Of a DNA stretch of 64,000 nucleotides, positions 27,521 through 42,519 are shown piece after piece; positions within the stretch are counted from its first letter, which is position 1; each line of letters begins with the position of its first letter. Both the position numbers and the translations under genes were made by a program. This DNA is from Rhynochetos jubatus. Its lineage: Eukaryota; Chordata; Aves; Eurypygiformes; Rhynochetidae. The stretch is from NCBI GenBank assembly GCA_027574665.1, contig CM050656.1:9933501-9997500 (forward strand). Reading direction: 5' to 3'. A model generated the notes under the pieces. The model had not been told where the DNA came from. It worked only from the letters and a program-made list of their open reading frames with translations, and made no database searches.

Positions 27521-30500
27521 GTTGAAGACTGATTCTCCTCCAAGATTTATGGGTGCTAGACAAGGCTCCATAATTCATATTGCTGAGTATATTAGTATTC
27601 AGACAATAGACAGAGGCCTCTGTCACAATAGGCCTCCACTAGTGCTTCAGAAACTGGGATTCACCCTAAATTTGTTCCTGCAGTAGAAATTTAACACATT
27701 TCTTTGGGCACAGATACCCAGCTGCTTTCTTCCAAAGCTCAGCAGAAAGGGAGGCATCCCAAAGACCTTGAACAGTCACCTGATGGCAAGCACCCTACCT
27801 GGAGAACTGCACAACCAGGAGGGACTGCAGCCTGTACTCTCCATCCACACCCTCCAGAGACAAAGTTCTCCCTCTGACCATGTTACCATATTAGATTTAC
27901 AGGGCCAAAAAGAGAAAAGCAAGCAGGAACCAGATTTTCTCCTGTGATCTGAGAAGTGATGAACTCTAATTCTATGGCTAATGACTTATTTTGCATCCAA
28001 GGTAGCTACTTAACATGGAAAAGTAACATTAGATGTAGAAGTCACAGGCCACCAAGACCCCAGGTGTCTCACGTACATGTCTAGCCATTAGTCCACTCAA
28101 CACCCTTGAGAGGCTGTATTCAATGCCAAGAGAGTGACCTTAGAAGACCTACCAGTCCTTCAGGAGACGCACACGTGAGAAACTTACTACCCTTGCCCAA
28201 AACCCACCTATGGGATGAGGTCTCGGCTTTACCAGAAGTATGCTGCCTCGGGTGCTGTAGTAGGACCCAAACTTCAGGTGCCCCAATACTTAAAAGCAAA
28301 GGTCCATCCAAGTGCAGAATCTTTCTGAAACATTTCCTGTGAGGTAAAGATTTTCTGTGATTAACAGCCACAGATGAGCTCATCCTTCCTGGACTTTATC
28401 CAATTCCCTTTTCATCCCACTTGCACTTAAGGTCACCCTATGGCATCAGACAGCAGGATCCCACCACATTATTGCCTGCAAAGTCAGGTACCTGCCAGGG
28501 CACAGTGTGGTGCTGGAGGAGTTGTGTCAGCTCTGGCCACAATATCCTATTCTGACTATACCACTCTGAGATGCAAAGAGATCACTATGACCTACAAAGT
28601 TCTTGCTTTTTTTTATTTTAATTTCACAGATTTACAGGTGAATTTTTTTGTGGCCAGTCCCTTCTCCATATTAAGGCCATCGAAGTTGCTTTACTATTCA
28701 AAAACATGACTAGATTATCAGTCCTTTTCTTTTATTAGTGCCAGTGGCAATCTGATACCATGTCCCAGCCTGGCCACTTGCTTCACACCTTCCCAGCTAG
28801 CATAAGCTGTCCTTAATCACAGTTGCAGAGATTTCCAGAGAAGGGGAACTCAGAAGTCTGGCACCACAAACTCAGTTCAGACTGTCCAGAGATGGAACAG
28901 GATAAAAACAGGTGGGATATCTCAGCTGTATGAAAATTTCTGCCTTCTCCTCCTCAAGAAAATCATCATTACAGAGAAAAATTCTGTTCTGTTGTCAGAA
29001 CCTTACTTTAGGATTGTATCTATGAAAGATGATACCTGTTGTTGACATCCAAAGTAGTCTTTCCCTGACAATCAGCCTACAGGATCAATTCTTAGAAGAA
29101 TTCTCCCACATTTAAACCCAGATAAATAAGGAATAGCTCAAGCTGGATGCAGCTTAAGATCAAGATGAGAATAAGGATTATGATTTTAGGGGGACCAGAG
29201 CAGCATAAACAAATGTCCATGAGTCCAAGGTTCAGAATAGTCTCACTTCACACAGCAGTTCAACACAAATCACAATCTAAGTACAATATTAAAAATAGTT
29301 GTACAATTATCATATTCAGTTCCCATGACTCCCCTGGCATCCACCTCACATAGACCAGGACTACATTTCAGCAAGAGTAAAAAGGCAGAGCCAAACCATG
29401 TTACATGTAACTCCACAAAGAAATACAGAGGTTCAATAGGCTTCAGACTAACCCAAGAATAACCATTACACTGTGGAAAGTATTTGCCATTAAAACATTT
29501 TTCATTAAAAGTGGCATTTCTGAGACTTCTATCCTGCTGAAAAGCAATACCAGTCTCACGTCAGAAAGTCTTTAAGAAAAATTTCCATTGCTATAATTAA
29601 CTTCTGTTGAGGCTGTATTGTTCCTCTTTCATAGAAAATCTCAGCAGAATTTCCATGGTTTCAAGGCAGCCAAAAAGGTGTCCCATTCCATTTGTCAGGA
29701 GGAACTTGTGGTCAGCAAGGAATCTAGAACTTTAAGTTATACATAGGGTTCAGAGCAAACACGGGGTAAACACCTACCCCACTAAAACCAAAGGCAAGCC
29801 AAATGAAAGGTCCAGTTCAGTCTGTAAGCCAGCTTTGATGCTGGAGCAGCTACAAACTACTACCTGTTGGCCCATAGTTGCCACAGGACCACAGAAGAAT
29901 CAGAAATAGTGCAAGAACCAGGCTTGTACATCATGTTCTTTCTGATATACCTTTTCTTGAAAGCTTCACTACTGACTGGCAAAATACAGTGTGAAGAGCC
30001 TACAGAACAAAACCAAAATCTTAGAGAATCTGAAAGGAAACCCAAGAAGCTCAAGCCATCCCTACACCCACTGCAGCCAACTTCTAACCCTGCCATTAAT
30101 CCAGCAGGCAGAGACTCTCATATATAAATTGGTATTGGTCCCAGTAACTGCAAATTCACTTTTTCCAGACAGGTACAGCCTGAATGAGGTCCTTTTGTTT
30201 CCCTGATATGTTTTTGGATTGCTAATACATGCAGATTATTATACCAGCCTCTACAGGAACATGCCCCATATAATGTGCTATTGTAAAGTCTCCTGGGTTT
30301 TGGGTGGCAATTGTGAGACATGATGGGGCAGGCAAGACCCTCCTCAAAGTAACATCTAGAACAGAACTCAGTTACCTCTCCATTGAGACCAGTAACTTCT
30401 AACTGGTGACGACATTCATACTGATTTTAATACCTAAGATTTCACTATTTCTTTTTGCATATTGCTCCTCACCATTAGTGTGCTGTAATTCTACTTTGAA

Positions 30501-31440
30501 TACAGGGCTCGTGTCCAGTTTTCCCTCCAACCCCCACCTCAAGGGGTTTAATACATTTTCTCCTGGTGATAGCAGTCCACATACTAACAAAGTCATATCA
30601 GTTTCATCTTTGAGCTTAAAATATTTCTCTTATCCTTGTGAGCTAATACTAAAGACACCAATGCAGTGATTCTTTAGATTTCTCCATTCCCTCTAAAAAT
30701 GTTGAACCCATTCTCTCCTCTTTTTCTACACCTTGACCAGTCTTTATTGAACTTAAACTACTGTGAATTAGGCAGGGAGGGGGCAGAAACAAAGAGGAAA
30801 ATAAAAAAGAAAGCCTAGTTTATGTCCCTCAAGACAAAGGAAATAAAGACAGCTCAGCTGCCCCACGAACATGGAAATACAAACAGCTGAACACCACAAA
30901 GAGCTCAGAATCAGATTCATCTTGGGCACATTGCTGCACAGAGAATCATTAGATCAGGGAAACGAGAACATTCTGGACAAGAACAAAGTGAAGGTTGCAG
31001 TGATGATTTCACTGGATTCATTGCTCAGGAAAGCCTTATTTTCCTTTAAAACACAATTTTCTTACATTTCAGGAAAAGTGTCAAAAACAGCCTTGCCATT
31101 TAAGCCACATATTTCCAGGATACAACTCTGAGGCTCACAAGTCAAATAGCTGGTCAAGAAATTATGAAGCAGCTGGTCTCATTCCCAGAAGACGACATCC
31201 TGCCCAAGTACAAGGCATCATCTCAGCTCTTCTGCTCCAAAGCCAAAGACATCAGGTGCTCAGCCCCTCCCCAGCCCCATAACACCAGATGTACTGCTGC
31301 CCTCTGATTCAAAGCAAAGCAAACTGGATATTGCCCATTTCTGTGGGCTCTGGCTTCCAGGATCCGGAACTGATGTTGCCAGAGACTGCAATTCTCTTTG
31401 TAAAAGCCATGTCCTGTTTTGCTACTGAATGCTGGCCCAG

Positions 31441-31472
<32 letters not shown>

Positions 31473-31473
31473 C
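31441..31473. repeat. Poly-A plus (CA)n microsatellite
   Basis: A run of about 17 A is followed directly by about seven CA units. No LINE or SINE body was recognised upstream, so this is listed only as simple sequence. Confidence 0.7.
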
Positions 31474-34400
31474 TTTGGCACATCTCCCCTCTCTACCACT
31501 TAAATATCACTGACACATATAATTAACACCAGGTCAAACATACCACCCTAACATTTTAGAGACTCTGGTTTCAGCTGCTGCACTGAAGCTCTTTGTACCA
31601 AAGATGGGTAACAGACACCAGGACATAAAGCAGGGTCAAGAAGTATCTGCAGAAAGTTCTTTTCCCAGTCACTGAGGATTTTATAATCTGTTTTAACTGC
31701 TAACTAAAGTAAAAGGGATTTGTTTGTATTACTATCTCTGTACTGACATAAAACCTGTTTACACACAAAGAATGTCTATTTTGTATATAGAATAAGATAT
31801 TACCATATAAAATAAGATATTACACAGGCCAAAGTGATCCCCAAAAACCATCTAAAGTTTGGACAACCTAAAGCTGAACAGACTGCTACCTGGACACTCA
31901 CCATTAGCCAATAAGTCAAACCACCTAGATAAAATGTCAGTCCCAAATTCCTCCTGGACCCACTTGAGTCCCACTGACACCTCTCCATTCCTTATCAAAC
32001 AAAATAACCGATGACTCATCCAGAGCCCTGGATAAACAACTGAGCAAGAACATGCTAGGAAATCTCAGCAGACCATGAAGTTAACGAGAGGGACAGATGC
32101 ATTCCCCGACATTTAGTAGTGTCAGTTTAAAGTTGATTTTCTTTCTGTGCCATTACACACTGCTCAGCCCCAGGGCTTTGTGCCAGATGCGAGGATCACC
32201 CAGTAAAGTCTCCAGCTGGAGCTGCATGGACAGGTATGTTAGATGAGCACAGCTTCTGCTCTGTTTATGGCTGAGCCCATCCAAAAGGAAGAATTCCCAG
32301 AAATCCCAGATGCTGCAAACACATCCTTCCCCAAGAGAAAAAAAATATTTTCAACATGGTTTCACAGATCCAGAGAGCTGGTTTGTTGAATTAGTGTTTG
32401 ATTACACTCCCAGCTACACCTGATCTCCTCACAGTTCATTCACCACCCCCTGAGAAACACCTGTAGTAAATCACCCCACCTGTCCTAAAATAACATGGCT
32501 GGATAAGAAAAACAGAAGAATCCAACTTCAAAAGCAGTTTCACATACTACTGAAACTCCTACCCTAGACCATTGCAAGCAAATCAAAGCCTCACATATGG
32601 TGAACAAACCTACTGAGCAACACAAAACCTCAGATCCTGTAGGTGACCTTCTGCCATCCCACCAGCTTGCATGACTACATGAGACAACTTAGCAGACAAC
32701 ACAAATACATCCAAGTTCCCTGTCTCCAGAAATCTTCCAAATGCTGTTTTAAAAGGTCCACACAATGTAACAAAGCAAAATAACATTTCTTTGCAGCAAG
32801 AAAATCCACAATCACAATACGATTTGCTTTTGAATACAAAACATACATCAAAACCATTTCTTAAACTTCCCTTTGACAAAATAAATAAAGGGGCCAACCA
32901 TGTCATATCTCAGTCCTCAAAACGTACAAGAGAAGCCCTGTTCAGACAGGGACAAAGTTAGCCCTAAGCAGCATCACAAAGAACCAGAATGAATTTGTGA
33001 AATGCCACAGTGGAACTGGGCACAGATAGGAACAGGGTACAGCTGTGATAAGTTCAACATGAGCACAACAAAGCAACAACAATAAATACAGTGCAACAAT
33101 CAGCTTCACATTTCGACTCCTCTCTCCAAGAACAGTAAATATTTCTTACCTGGGAGCCCATGACAGCTGGAGACAAGGCCAAGAGGACAAGCTGGATGCT
33201 TGGCATAGCTGGTGGAGCTTCTGCTCTTCCTTTGCAATAAAACATGCCTCTGTGTCCTTACCTTAAAATCCAGATGCATGTTCATGGCCAGTCACTGCTG
33301 TCCTGTTTGACAACTGATCCCAGCTGCTAGCACCTCAGGGATTCTGGGCAGAAGATAGGGACCCATCACAAGCTGCCCAAGATGTTCCTCCCCACCCAGC
33401 TCCCAGTAATCCAATTCTGTCAGTCACTAACGTCTTCATAAAGCCAGTCCTGGAGAGTATGCAGAACATGGATTGCCCTGGCTGCAGCCAACATCTCCTT
33501 GCAAATGGATAGAAGAATCCAGTGCAGGTTCTTCCCTTTCTCTAAGGACATCCCAGATGGAGCCACCTCCTGGAGATGGAGGTTAACATTTCAGGCAGAT
33601 TTTTGTTAGCTAACACTTTTCACCTGGGATACCCGTAGCTAAGCCCAAAATGGATCTGCTGGCAGTGCTCACCCCTTGCTGTCATATTGCTGGCACCTGG
33701 CCATACCCCCGAGCAATGAAGCAGACAAAAGCACAGAGGAAATTATGGATGAACTCTTGGAGCAACAGGAGTTGCAGACCCTTCATTTAGAAGTCAGTTT
33801 TGGCTGACACTATGGCAACTGGGCCACAAGAGTCCTCCTTCTCTGAGGGGAGAGACAAATTAACTCTGTTGCTGTTGCTTACTTTTTCATGCTTAGCACT
33901 AAAAGCTTTATCCAGACTACAGTTAGTTCATCATTGACTTACAGCACAGGCAGGTTTGGAGGATCATCAGAAAAAAAGAGTCATGTCTCTTCAGCAACAT
34001 CTCTCCGCTGCTCTGCCTAAAATTAAAAAGTAATGTCAGATTTCTGAAGGTAATGGACAGACTTCTGAGCACATAAGGTGAATGCATTTTAAGATTTTAA
34101 AATTGTTATTTTAAATTACAGATACTTTGCCAAAGTTAGTTTTTAAAAAGTGAAAGGTTCATTCCACCCCAATACAACTATTTCCATTCCATATACTTCA
34201 AGGAACAATGTTTATTCTTAAAAAAAAAAAAAAATTATAAATACTTTTGTCAAAAAGACATGGGGAGAGTGGCTAATATTTTTCTATAATTTTTTTTCTC
34301 TCCCAGCTCCATTATCTTCCCCTACCATTTTAGTATGGAAAAAGAGGAAATGCCAGTTATACACAAAAAGTTCAGCTCATGTTTGTTTAAATCCATTAAA

Positions 34401-34940
34401 AATAGCTTCAGAAAGCAAATAAAACATTTTCCTCCCACAAAAAAAACTCAAGTCTTTCCAAAACAAAATTAAAAAAATCCTCCAACCAGCTTCACTTACT
34501 CAGTATTAACCTGGCTCTCTCTACAATCAGGGCTCCGCATTTAAAGCCCTTCTAGCAGAGGCATAACAAACCGACATTAAGCTCTCCCATTGCTACTTAC
34601 TAGCTCAAAAATTACTGCTTTCCAGCTAAAACACCAGTCTGGATCCACAGCCTCAGAAGAGCTAGATCTGAGGTCAGGATCCCTAATCCCAAAACCTCCC
34701 TTAATTTTACAATCAACAAATCCATCACTTGTGAATATCACAGAGATTATTTTCCAAGCAGCAGAGTGAGATTGCTTGCCTAATTGGAGGACAAGCAGAA
34801 GAAAAACTTGCACAGGGTTTGCCAGCAGCCTACATTCCCTAATCCTCCCCTCCAAGCAGAGCAGACACCTCCATCCTCACCTGAAGCTCAACACCTTACA
34901 CTGCAGAGGCTGGTGCAGGGCTACTTACAGGTGACCCTGT

Positions 34941-35305
34941 GGGCGGGGCTTGTGCTGACTGGGCGGGGCCCATTGTGACCAGGCGAGACCTGCTATGATG
35001 TGATGAGGCTAACACACACCCCAAGGGTGGCCACCATGATACATGGCATCAAGGACATCGTTGCCCTGACTCCGGAGCAGCGCTGCTTCACAGCGTGTGG
35101 GTTCTTTAAATGACCTTCTGTAAGGGCATGGTGCATACTGATGGCACCTGCTGCCTTCTGTGTTGAAGGCAAAGCCAGGCTGGCTGCTGGAGCACTCCTC
35201 AGTGCGTCACAGCAATACTTGGCGCAATTTATTCCCTCCGAGTTAGGGGATGCCTGGGTTGGTTCGCTGGCCGGAATGTTAGTCTCAACGGCGTTCAAGA
35301 AATAG
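34941..35305 (+). other. Unassigned block: paired GC boxes and a 54-codon open frame
   Basis: Two GGGCGGGGC Sp1-type boxes lie exactly 20 bp apart (34941 and 34961) in AT-rich surroundings. About 170 bp further on, an ATG at 35141 opens a 54-codon frame (stop 35303-35305). Its residues are rich in Ala, Ser and Leu with no recognised family. The opposite strand is also open for 101 codons (34993-35298). A small gene, decayed retrocopy or chance are all possible, and chance is favoured. Confidence 0.2.
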
Positions 35306-36166
35306 AGGACTCCAAGCCAACTCCTACAACAACTAAAGGCTTCAGTATTATGCCCAGTAGAATCCCGCTAAAACTTCTGCCGAGCCTCATCCAAGTGCTG
35401 GCCTAGGAAAGCGGGAGAGAAATTCCCCTGTCTGCAAATGCTCAGGTTTGGTTCATGAGTGCTGCATATTTATCAGAAGAGATGGGAAGCAACGAGCATA
35501 CCTTGACGGATGCTCCCTTCCACCCTGAGCTCTGCCGCACACTGAGTTTAAACTAGGTTGGCCTCAAGCCTTCGGGATGCAAGCGTGGAAACCACTTCAT
35601 GGCAGCTGAAGCCTGGCCAGGGCTTTGGTAGGCTCTGTGTGGTATTTCTGGGGCTTTCCACCACGAAGGGACCATTAAAAGCTGTGCTTTTCGGCATCTG
35701 TGCTAGAAACTGGGAAATAGAGCATCTCCGAGCTGCAATATCTCACCTAATAATTTCATGTTCCCGCTATCAAGGTTCTGCCTCCTCTGTCCCCAGAAGC
35801 AATGATCAGATATGAAGGTAGAAGGATGAAGAGACCAAAGACATCTCCTTCAGCTCCACCTCCCTGAGGTTGTCCTGTATAACCCTGGGGGAACAGACCC
35901 TGAAAACTGACTATTTTTGGTGTCCTGGCACATGGCAGCTCAGGCATCAACAGGGTTTCCAGATAACTGCTGAATGCCCTGAGAAAGAAACTTCTCCAGT
36001 CTGCTTTACCCCTGGAAATAGTCCAGCAAAACCATGCATGAATGATAGAGGTGTAGCTGGGGTGTTGAGAAATGAAAGGACACCAACCAGTGCTATAACT
36101 AAAGCTAAAATCTATTTTCATTACAATGAGGTGAAATAAAAAGCTTTATTTAAAAAGCAGATATCA

Positions 36167-36177
36167 TCCATCCATCC

Positions 36178-36221
<44 letters not shown>
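36167..36221. repeat. (TCCA)n/(TATC)n tetranucleotide microsatellite
   Basis: About three TCCA units run straight into about ten perfect TATC units. The perfect array implies a young, polymorphic locus. Confidence 0.95.
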
Positions 36222-39200
36222 GTTGTTCCTTTCCTAGAAGGGTGGGAAAAGCCACTTTTCTTCCCAGTTCCCCTGTCAGCATTGCACCCCTCTGAAGACC
36301 ATGTCCAGACTAAGTTAATTCGGGTGATTTGCTACCACACAGCCAGGGTCCAAACAGCTATATTTACAATCAGATGCAAAACACACCAAGCCTCACCACA
36401 TGCAGATTTACTGGAGGGTGGTGGGAAGAGGACCTGACTCAACCCCATATTTGCCACTGCAACATCTATACAATCTTCCCCAGCTCACCCAGACCTGGCT
36501 GCGGATACAATGGCTCTGCTGGCTTCTGGTGGCCACTGCAGGAGAAGATCGGGGGTTCATTTGAGGACAACTAAATTATTTAGAACATACTACCCCCTTT
36601 CCTTATGCTACAGTAGCTTAGGAAATACCACTGCCCTTTCCCTACACAGCACAGCACATGCAGATTCAGGAGCTTGAACGCAGCTTTAAACCATTGCTGT
36701 AGGTGCATCAGCTTTACCGGTTTCCCTCAGGTCTCTCCTTCATCATGTCTCACGCAGCCCCCGGTCAAAGTTAAGTGAATGATAAACAGTACAGACAGTC
36801 TGGAAACGCTGGATATTCCTCCACTTTCTGCATGACCGCCATGGGCTTGTTTTCCTGGGTTTCATAGCTCTCCCCGGACTCAACCATTCCTTTCATTGCT
36901 CCATGCTTGGCCTCTCCTCCATCCTCTCCACAACTCCTCACAGTTGGGGATCACTGAAGCTCAAGCTGCCGAGCCTCCCTGAGACCCCATCCCTCATTCC
37001 CAACACATGAGTCACTTCCCCTCAACAAACCTCACCTTTTAACTTCCATTTCTCATTTGCTTATGATTTTCTCTCTATCTCCATAGGGGTTTTTTTTGCT
37101 CTACACTGTTCAATCACAGCCCTGTTGATCTGGGCAGGAGTGCTGCTACTGGTTTCTGCAGGAAAGGGAGGGGTGTGAATCCCTCAGTGCAACACAGCAC
37201 CAGCCCCTGTGGAGAGAAGCTGGCTTGCATCAGCTTAAAATCTAAGCTGTGTTGCTGTGGTCACTTGGGGTTTCTTTTCTCTCAAGAAAATATCATTATT
37301 GGATGACCAAAAGTTGGCTGGAAATGGAAAAAAATCTGTCTGGAAATAAAAAAGAAAAAATTTTCTTTTTTTTTTTTCCCATTCACATGTTTTGAAACCG
37401 GCATCTTTTCTATGATTTTTCAGCAGTACACTGTTGAAATTATTGGTGGTTTTGGAAGCCATCGGAAATACAGCTTTCGATAAGAAAATGTAGTGTCTGG
37501 CCAATAAAAGGATTATTATCAGGATTTCAATGAGCATAGTGAAAAATCATGACTAATCTCATTAAAAAGTATGAAAATATAATTAGTGCTAATATAGTTT
37601 CATAAAGATTCATTTTAAAAGAACTTACTTTAAAAAAAGCTTTTTGCCTGTGAAGCACTTTAAACTTTAAGTTCATCATAAAACTGTTCATGCTGTGGTT
37701 TGGTGGGTTTGCTGTTCTCAGCCCAAGGAGCCAGCAGCATAGCGTCTTCTGAATGGCAGGGTCCATCTGGGCCTTCTGGCTCACTGGTCTGTGATGGACA
37801 CATCCCTATGGCTTTGTCTCATTTAAAGCATCGACTGTTATGTGGTGTCTTCATTAAAGCAGTCCTTATTCTTCTTGCACCCTGTCAGGTATGCAGGGAA
37901 ATACTTTCCCCAGGGAAAGTCCTCTGGGGATGTTCAACCAAGGGGAGAAAAAGCATGGCCAACCCCTGGATTTTAGCATATATAATAAGCCATACCTATG
38001 GTCAGAGCAGAGATAATCCAACATCCACCATTGCCGCTTTCAAAATGTCACTCCTGCTTTCAGCATCCTCCTCCTGGGCTCTTCTTCCTTTGCACCCTCA
38101 GTTCCCTAATGCTCAATGACAGTCCACACCACCCAAGAACTTGCCACCTGAGCACTCCCCCTCCTTCACCAAGGGGATGATCTTGCTCAAATGAGGTTCC
38201 TCCTCCTGGGGACTCTTCTGAAGATCCCAGCCTCCACCCAGACTTCTCCAGCCAGGCACCTCTTCCAAGAAACTCAGGCAGCAGGAGCTGTATGTCCACA
38301 GCCATTGGAGGAGAGAAAAGCACCCTCCTTCATTTATGCCACCTCCAGACAGCAAGCTCAGACCCTGCAAATGCTGCCCAGGGCCATGTACACAGGCTGG
38401 GAAATGCAGCACAGGCAATACAGGTTCATATGACCACCAGCTCAGGCCTTTGACCAAAAAACACCAGGCTATACTGGGGTCTGGGATTGCCTCTCTGGCT
38501 AGCCTGTGGCTCACAGCACCTCAGTTTTCTCCTCCTGCTTATTACCCCAACTCTCCCTGACCGCTCTCTCACAGCAACCTCCCTAATACAAAGTCTTTGC
38601 GGGGGTTTGGTCACTGCCCACATCTGGGCTCTCCCTCGCCACCGCCTGTTTGAAAGATGCAGACCAGGGAGTGAAGAGTGAGCCCTGCCAGGGACTGCCC
38701 TCCCATGGATGCTCCCCTCCATCCCAGGTGACTATGGGCCTAGGACAAGGGGGGAGCCCAGGAATAAGGAACAGACGGGGTTTGGGAAGGTGCTCTGGTG
38801 CCCCCACTCACCCTGTGGGAGCCCAGTAGTGCGAGCACGTCTTCCCTGGAGCAAGTCGGAGATGAATTACTGAGGACAGCTGAGACAGGAGGCAAATGGC
38901 ATCGCGCTGAAGCTGAACAAGGCCTGTGACTGTGCGCTGTGGGATCCTAAATATTTGGAGAGCAAAGGTCAGGAGAACAGGACACTCCTCGAGGATGACT
39001 TTCTTCCCACCCCCACAGTAGGGGCGTGGGGCTTCTGTGGCTGGAATGAGCCCAGGCATGGGCCAGAGCCAGTGCCTTCATGGGTCCCCAGGGTTCAGTG
39101 GTACCCACAGGCAGGTCCTTGTTCTCCTCAAGGTTTCGGCTGCCACCGGAGCCCGGCATGATGCCCTTCCTGAGGCCAGTCGGTATTTACGACAGACCTG

Positions 39201-42200
39201 ATGTAGTGCAGCCTGAAGCCAGGAGAAAAGTGCTCGCTGGCCACGGCACATCCTCAATGGGGCATGGTGGGAGCTGCCACCAGGCAGCTAATCCACCTCA
39301 CCACATCCCCCATGCCCGCTGGCCAGGCCCCCCACCGTTGCCAAAATAAACACTTGGGCATGCCAACACTGACATTTGCTTTCTGCAAACAGGCACTCAG
39401 AGAAGGAGGAGGAGGCGTTATTTTTTGCAGGCTGGTCACGAGGCAGGAGACAACTTGCTCAACACAGGGCGTTTGGGATGGCATCTGCTCTCATGACTTT
39501 GCGGCCATCCCAGCTGACCCCTCCACATGAACTTCATCCCGCGCTGAGCTCGTGGCCATATCCTGAGCCTTGGCGATGCTCCTGGATGTCTCTGCAGGGT
39601 TAAACATCTCTTGCTACACTTTGCTGTCTCCATGCCAGGGCCAGAGAGGTTCCCAGGGCAGCAGCCCCACAAGTGGAAAGGTTCAGACAGGTATGGCCCC
39701 ATCAGGCAGGGGACAGGAAGATGGCATGCAGCCCATCTCTTCCCCCAAAAGAACAGAGTGTTCCAGCTCTGCCCGATGCTGGTGACACCAGCAGCCCCCC
39801 ACACTTGGCTGGTGGCTATAACTGGGGTCACCTGCTGGCTCTTTTCATGCTGGGGAAGGTTCAAAACTGGAGGGAGGTTAGAGGGGTGAAGAAGATGAGC
39901 CAAGGATTCTGCAGGAGGACAGGAAGGTCTATCCATCACATGAGCATGGAAAGTCCTTTCCTGCAGATTTGCTGCTCAGTTGTCCAAGACCAGCTGGGAG
40001 AAGAGGCAGCCCTGCCACTGGTTATGTGTGCAGATCTCACCCCTGCCACCCCAGCTCCTTCCCTCTGCCTGAGACCATAGGAGACGTGAACATAGAGGAT
40101 CCCATGGCTGCCCACATCCCAGCCCATTCACAGGAACAGAAAACCTCTGATGGAGGGTCATCAGGACACTTCACAAGGGACAGAGAGCGGTTTCGTTGAG
40201 AACACCCACCCTCAGCAGCTCGCTGACGCTGCAGCCTTTCTTACCTGTCCCAATTCCCGATTCTCATCCTAACTCAGGATTTGGGAATCAGGTAAGATCA
40301 GCTGACAGAGCTCTGGCATCCCTGGGATTTCCATGGCTGGGGACAGAGGGGAGTCCCTGGGAATGCAGTGCCAGTCGATTTTATTCTGGGAGAGATGCCA
40401 AAGCTGAGCACAGCTGCCGAAACAGGGGGTTTCCCCATGAGCAAGCTGCTGTCCCACTGCCCCTGCCCTCAGTTTAACATTGCAGGGAAAGTGGAAGAGA
40501 CTGCACATCCCTCCCCTGCACCCTAACCTCCCTCAGCATGGGGGAGAGGCATCAATCCCCCTGTCACAACCCCGATCCCAAACCCTCAGGGCTGTGGCTG
40601 TGTGAGCATCCCCGTCACACTCATTAATTACCCAGGTAATTCAGCTCAGTGCAAAACGAAGGGGTTTGTTTTTCTGGTTATTGCCCCAGCCAGGTTAAAG
40701 CATCTGGAAATGACTCCCACATTTTCACGCTGAACTGAGCTTAGAAGGACAAGTTGCAGCAGCAAAAGATCAGACTGTGGAACCACACAGCTTTTCATTA
40801 ACACAGTGCATTACAAAAATGGTCAGGAATCACAAGGCAGAACAGGGAAACTGAGGCACAGAGCAGCACAGCAGCATCCCCCACAAGCACACCATTATCT
40901 CTGCAGCCTCATCCCCAAGACCACCCTGATCTCCCCCTCAGTAGAAAGGCTGGGCAATGCTCTTGCTGAGCAGGGTCCTGTCCCTCAGACAGCAGCAGGC
41001 AAAGCAGTTTCGGAGGGGACCGAGGGCACAGAGCCCTCAGGGCCCACACTAGTGGTGCTGGTGAATTCCTTGAAGCCGCTGGATGCTTCTCGCAGCTGCA
41101 GAACAAATTCAATAACAATACTATGAGCAATGCCTTTCTAATAGGCACGAGGTGAAAAGAACCCAGCAAGTCAATATTTGTGGATGAAAACAAAATAAGC
41201 CGAGCTGTTAGCGCAGAGGAATGCAAGGGAGGCAGGGAGGCGGCCGGGGTAATTATTATTTCATCTGCCAGATAGCCGTGGTCCTGCCCGCTGCCTCCTT
41301 CCTCCCCTGCCCATGCTGCCTGTGCCGGAGGGAGGGCAGGGGAGAGGTGGAGATGGGGCAGAGAAGAGCAAATGTTTTGGCTGCAGCAGCACGGGGCGTG
41401 CGGCCGGGGCTGGCTCAGCTCTCCATCCGAAGGGTGAGCGCTGCTCCGGCCCAAGTATTTAATGTCAGCGGCTGGAATGTGCTTAACACAACATTTTACA
41501 AGGGAACATTAGTCAAGCATCCACACTGACAGAGCGGGTCAGCGATAAGGAGCCAGCGCATGGGAGCTGCTGGGAGACAGCTCTTGTTTCAGGCGAAGGA
41601 GAGCAAGGCTCGTGGAGACGGTGACGGGGCAGGCTGAGGGGGCCCAAAATGGACCAGGCAGCCCCATTCTTGGTCTAGCTGTCCTGACAAGCATCACACT
41701 GGGGTGACAGTGCCACACTGACAGCAGGGTCAGGCTTCTCACGCTCCGCCAGCTGACCCATGCACCCTGAGAGCTCCCTCCTCCAAACCCCCTGCAAGGT
41801 GGGATTTGGGGAAACCTGTCTAAAAGCCATTCCCTGCCACATGCCCTTGTTTGAGGGACTACCGGTGTTTGGCTGTCTGTGGATATTAGGTACAGGTGGG
41901 AGAATTTTGCTAACACAGCTCAGGCTTTGCTCCCTGCCACAGGGTCCCTTGAGACAACCGCTTCCACCTGAACCAGCACAGTCAGGCCACAACAAGGAAC
42001 ATCCATCCCTAAACAGCAGGAGGGAGATGTGCCACAGCCTGGAAATCTCTCAGAAATCAGGTCAGTGAAGCATTAGTCAGCTTTGCCTGAGACCTGAAAA
42101 TGGCACTACCCTCCATCTATTCCTAGAGCTATCCCTGTTCATTAGCCTTCTTGGCCCCCAGGCTTAAAAAATCCCCCAGTGTCATGACTCCTTAATAAGA

Positions 42201-42519
42201 TGTCATCTTCAGCCATGACAAACACGAGCGCTCAGTAAATAATAGCCCTGCCATGTAATGTCATGCCTCTCCCATCTGTTGTAGTAATGACTGTGCCTTG
42301 CTCACCTGCCACCCTCTCCCGGCTGCTGGGTGTGGGCAGCGGCTGAGCCAAGTCAGCCCTTCCCCAGCTGGGGCAGGACCCTTCCCCTCTGACAGCTGAT
42401 GGACTTGGGTTTGGGGTGGGCAGGGCAGCCAGCCCTTTTGCAAGGGAGGAAATCTGCTTGGACACAGGTGGTGGTGGGCAATCCAGCGTGGGACAAAGCC
42501 CTGGGAGCTGTGGAGGGGA

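Larger units (their letters stand above)
22186..34900. other. Gene-free sequence
   Basis: Apart from the candidate blocks listed separately, this is AT-rich non-coding DNA with short A-runs near 23.06, 23.2, 23.3, 31.4 and 34.2 kb. No frame above 157 codons and no exon-like structure was recognised. Confidence 0.55.

Noticed and set aside
36167-36221. CRISPR-like regular repeat
   Set aside because: It is a contiguous tetranucleotide array with no spacers, in a vertebrate genome.
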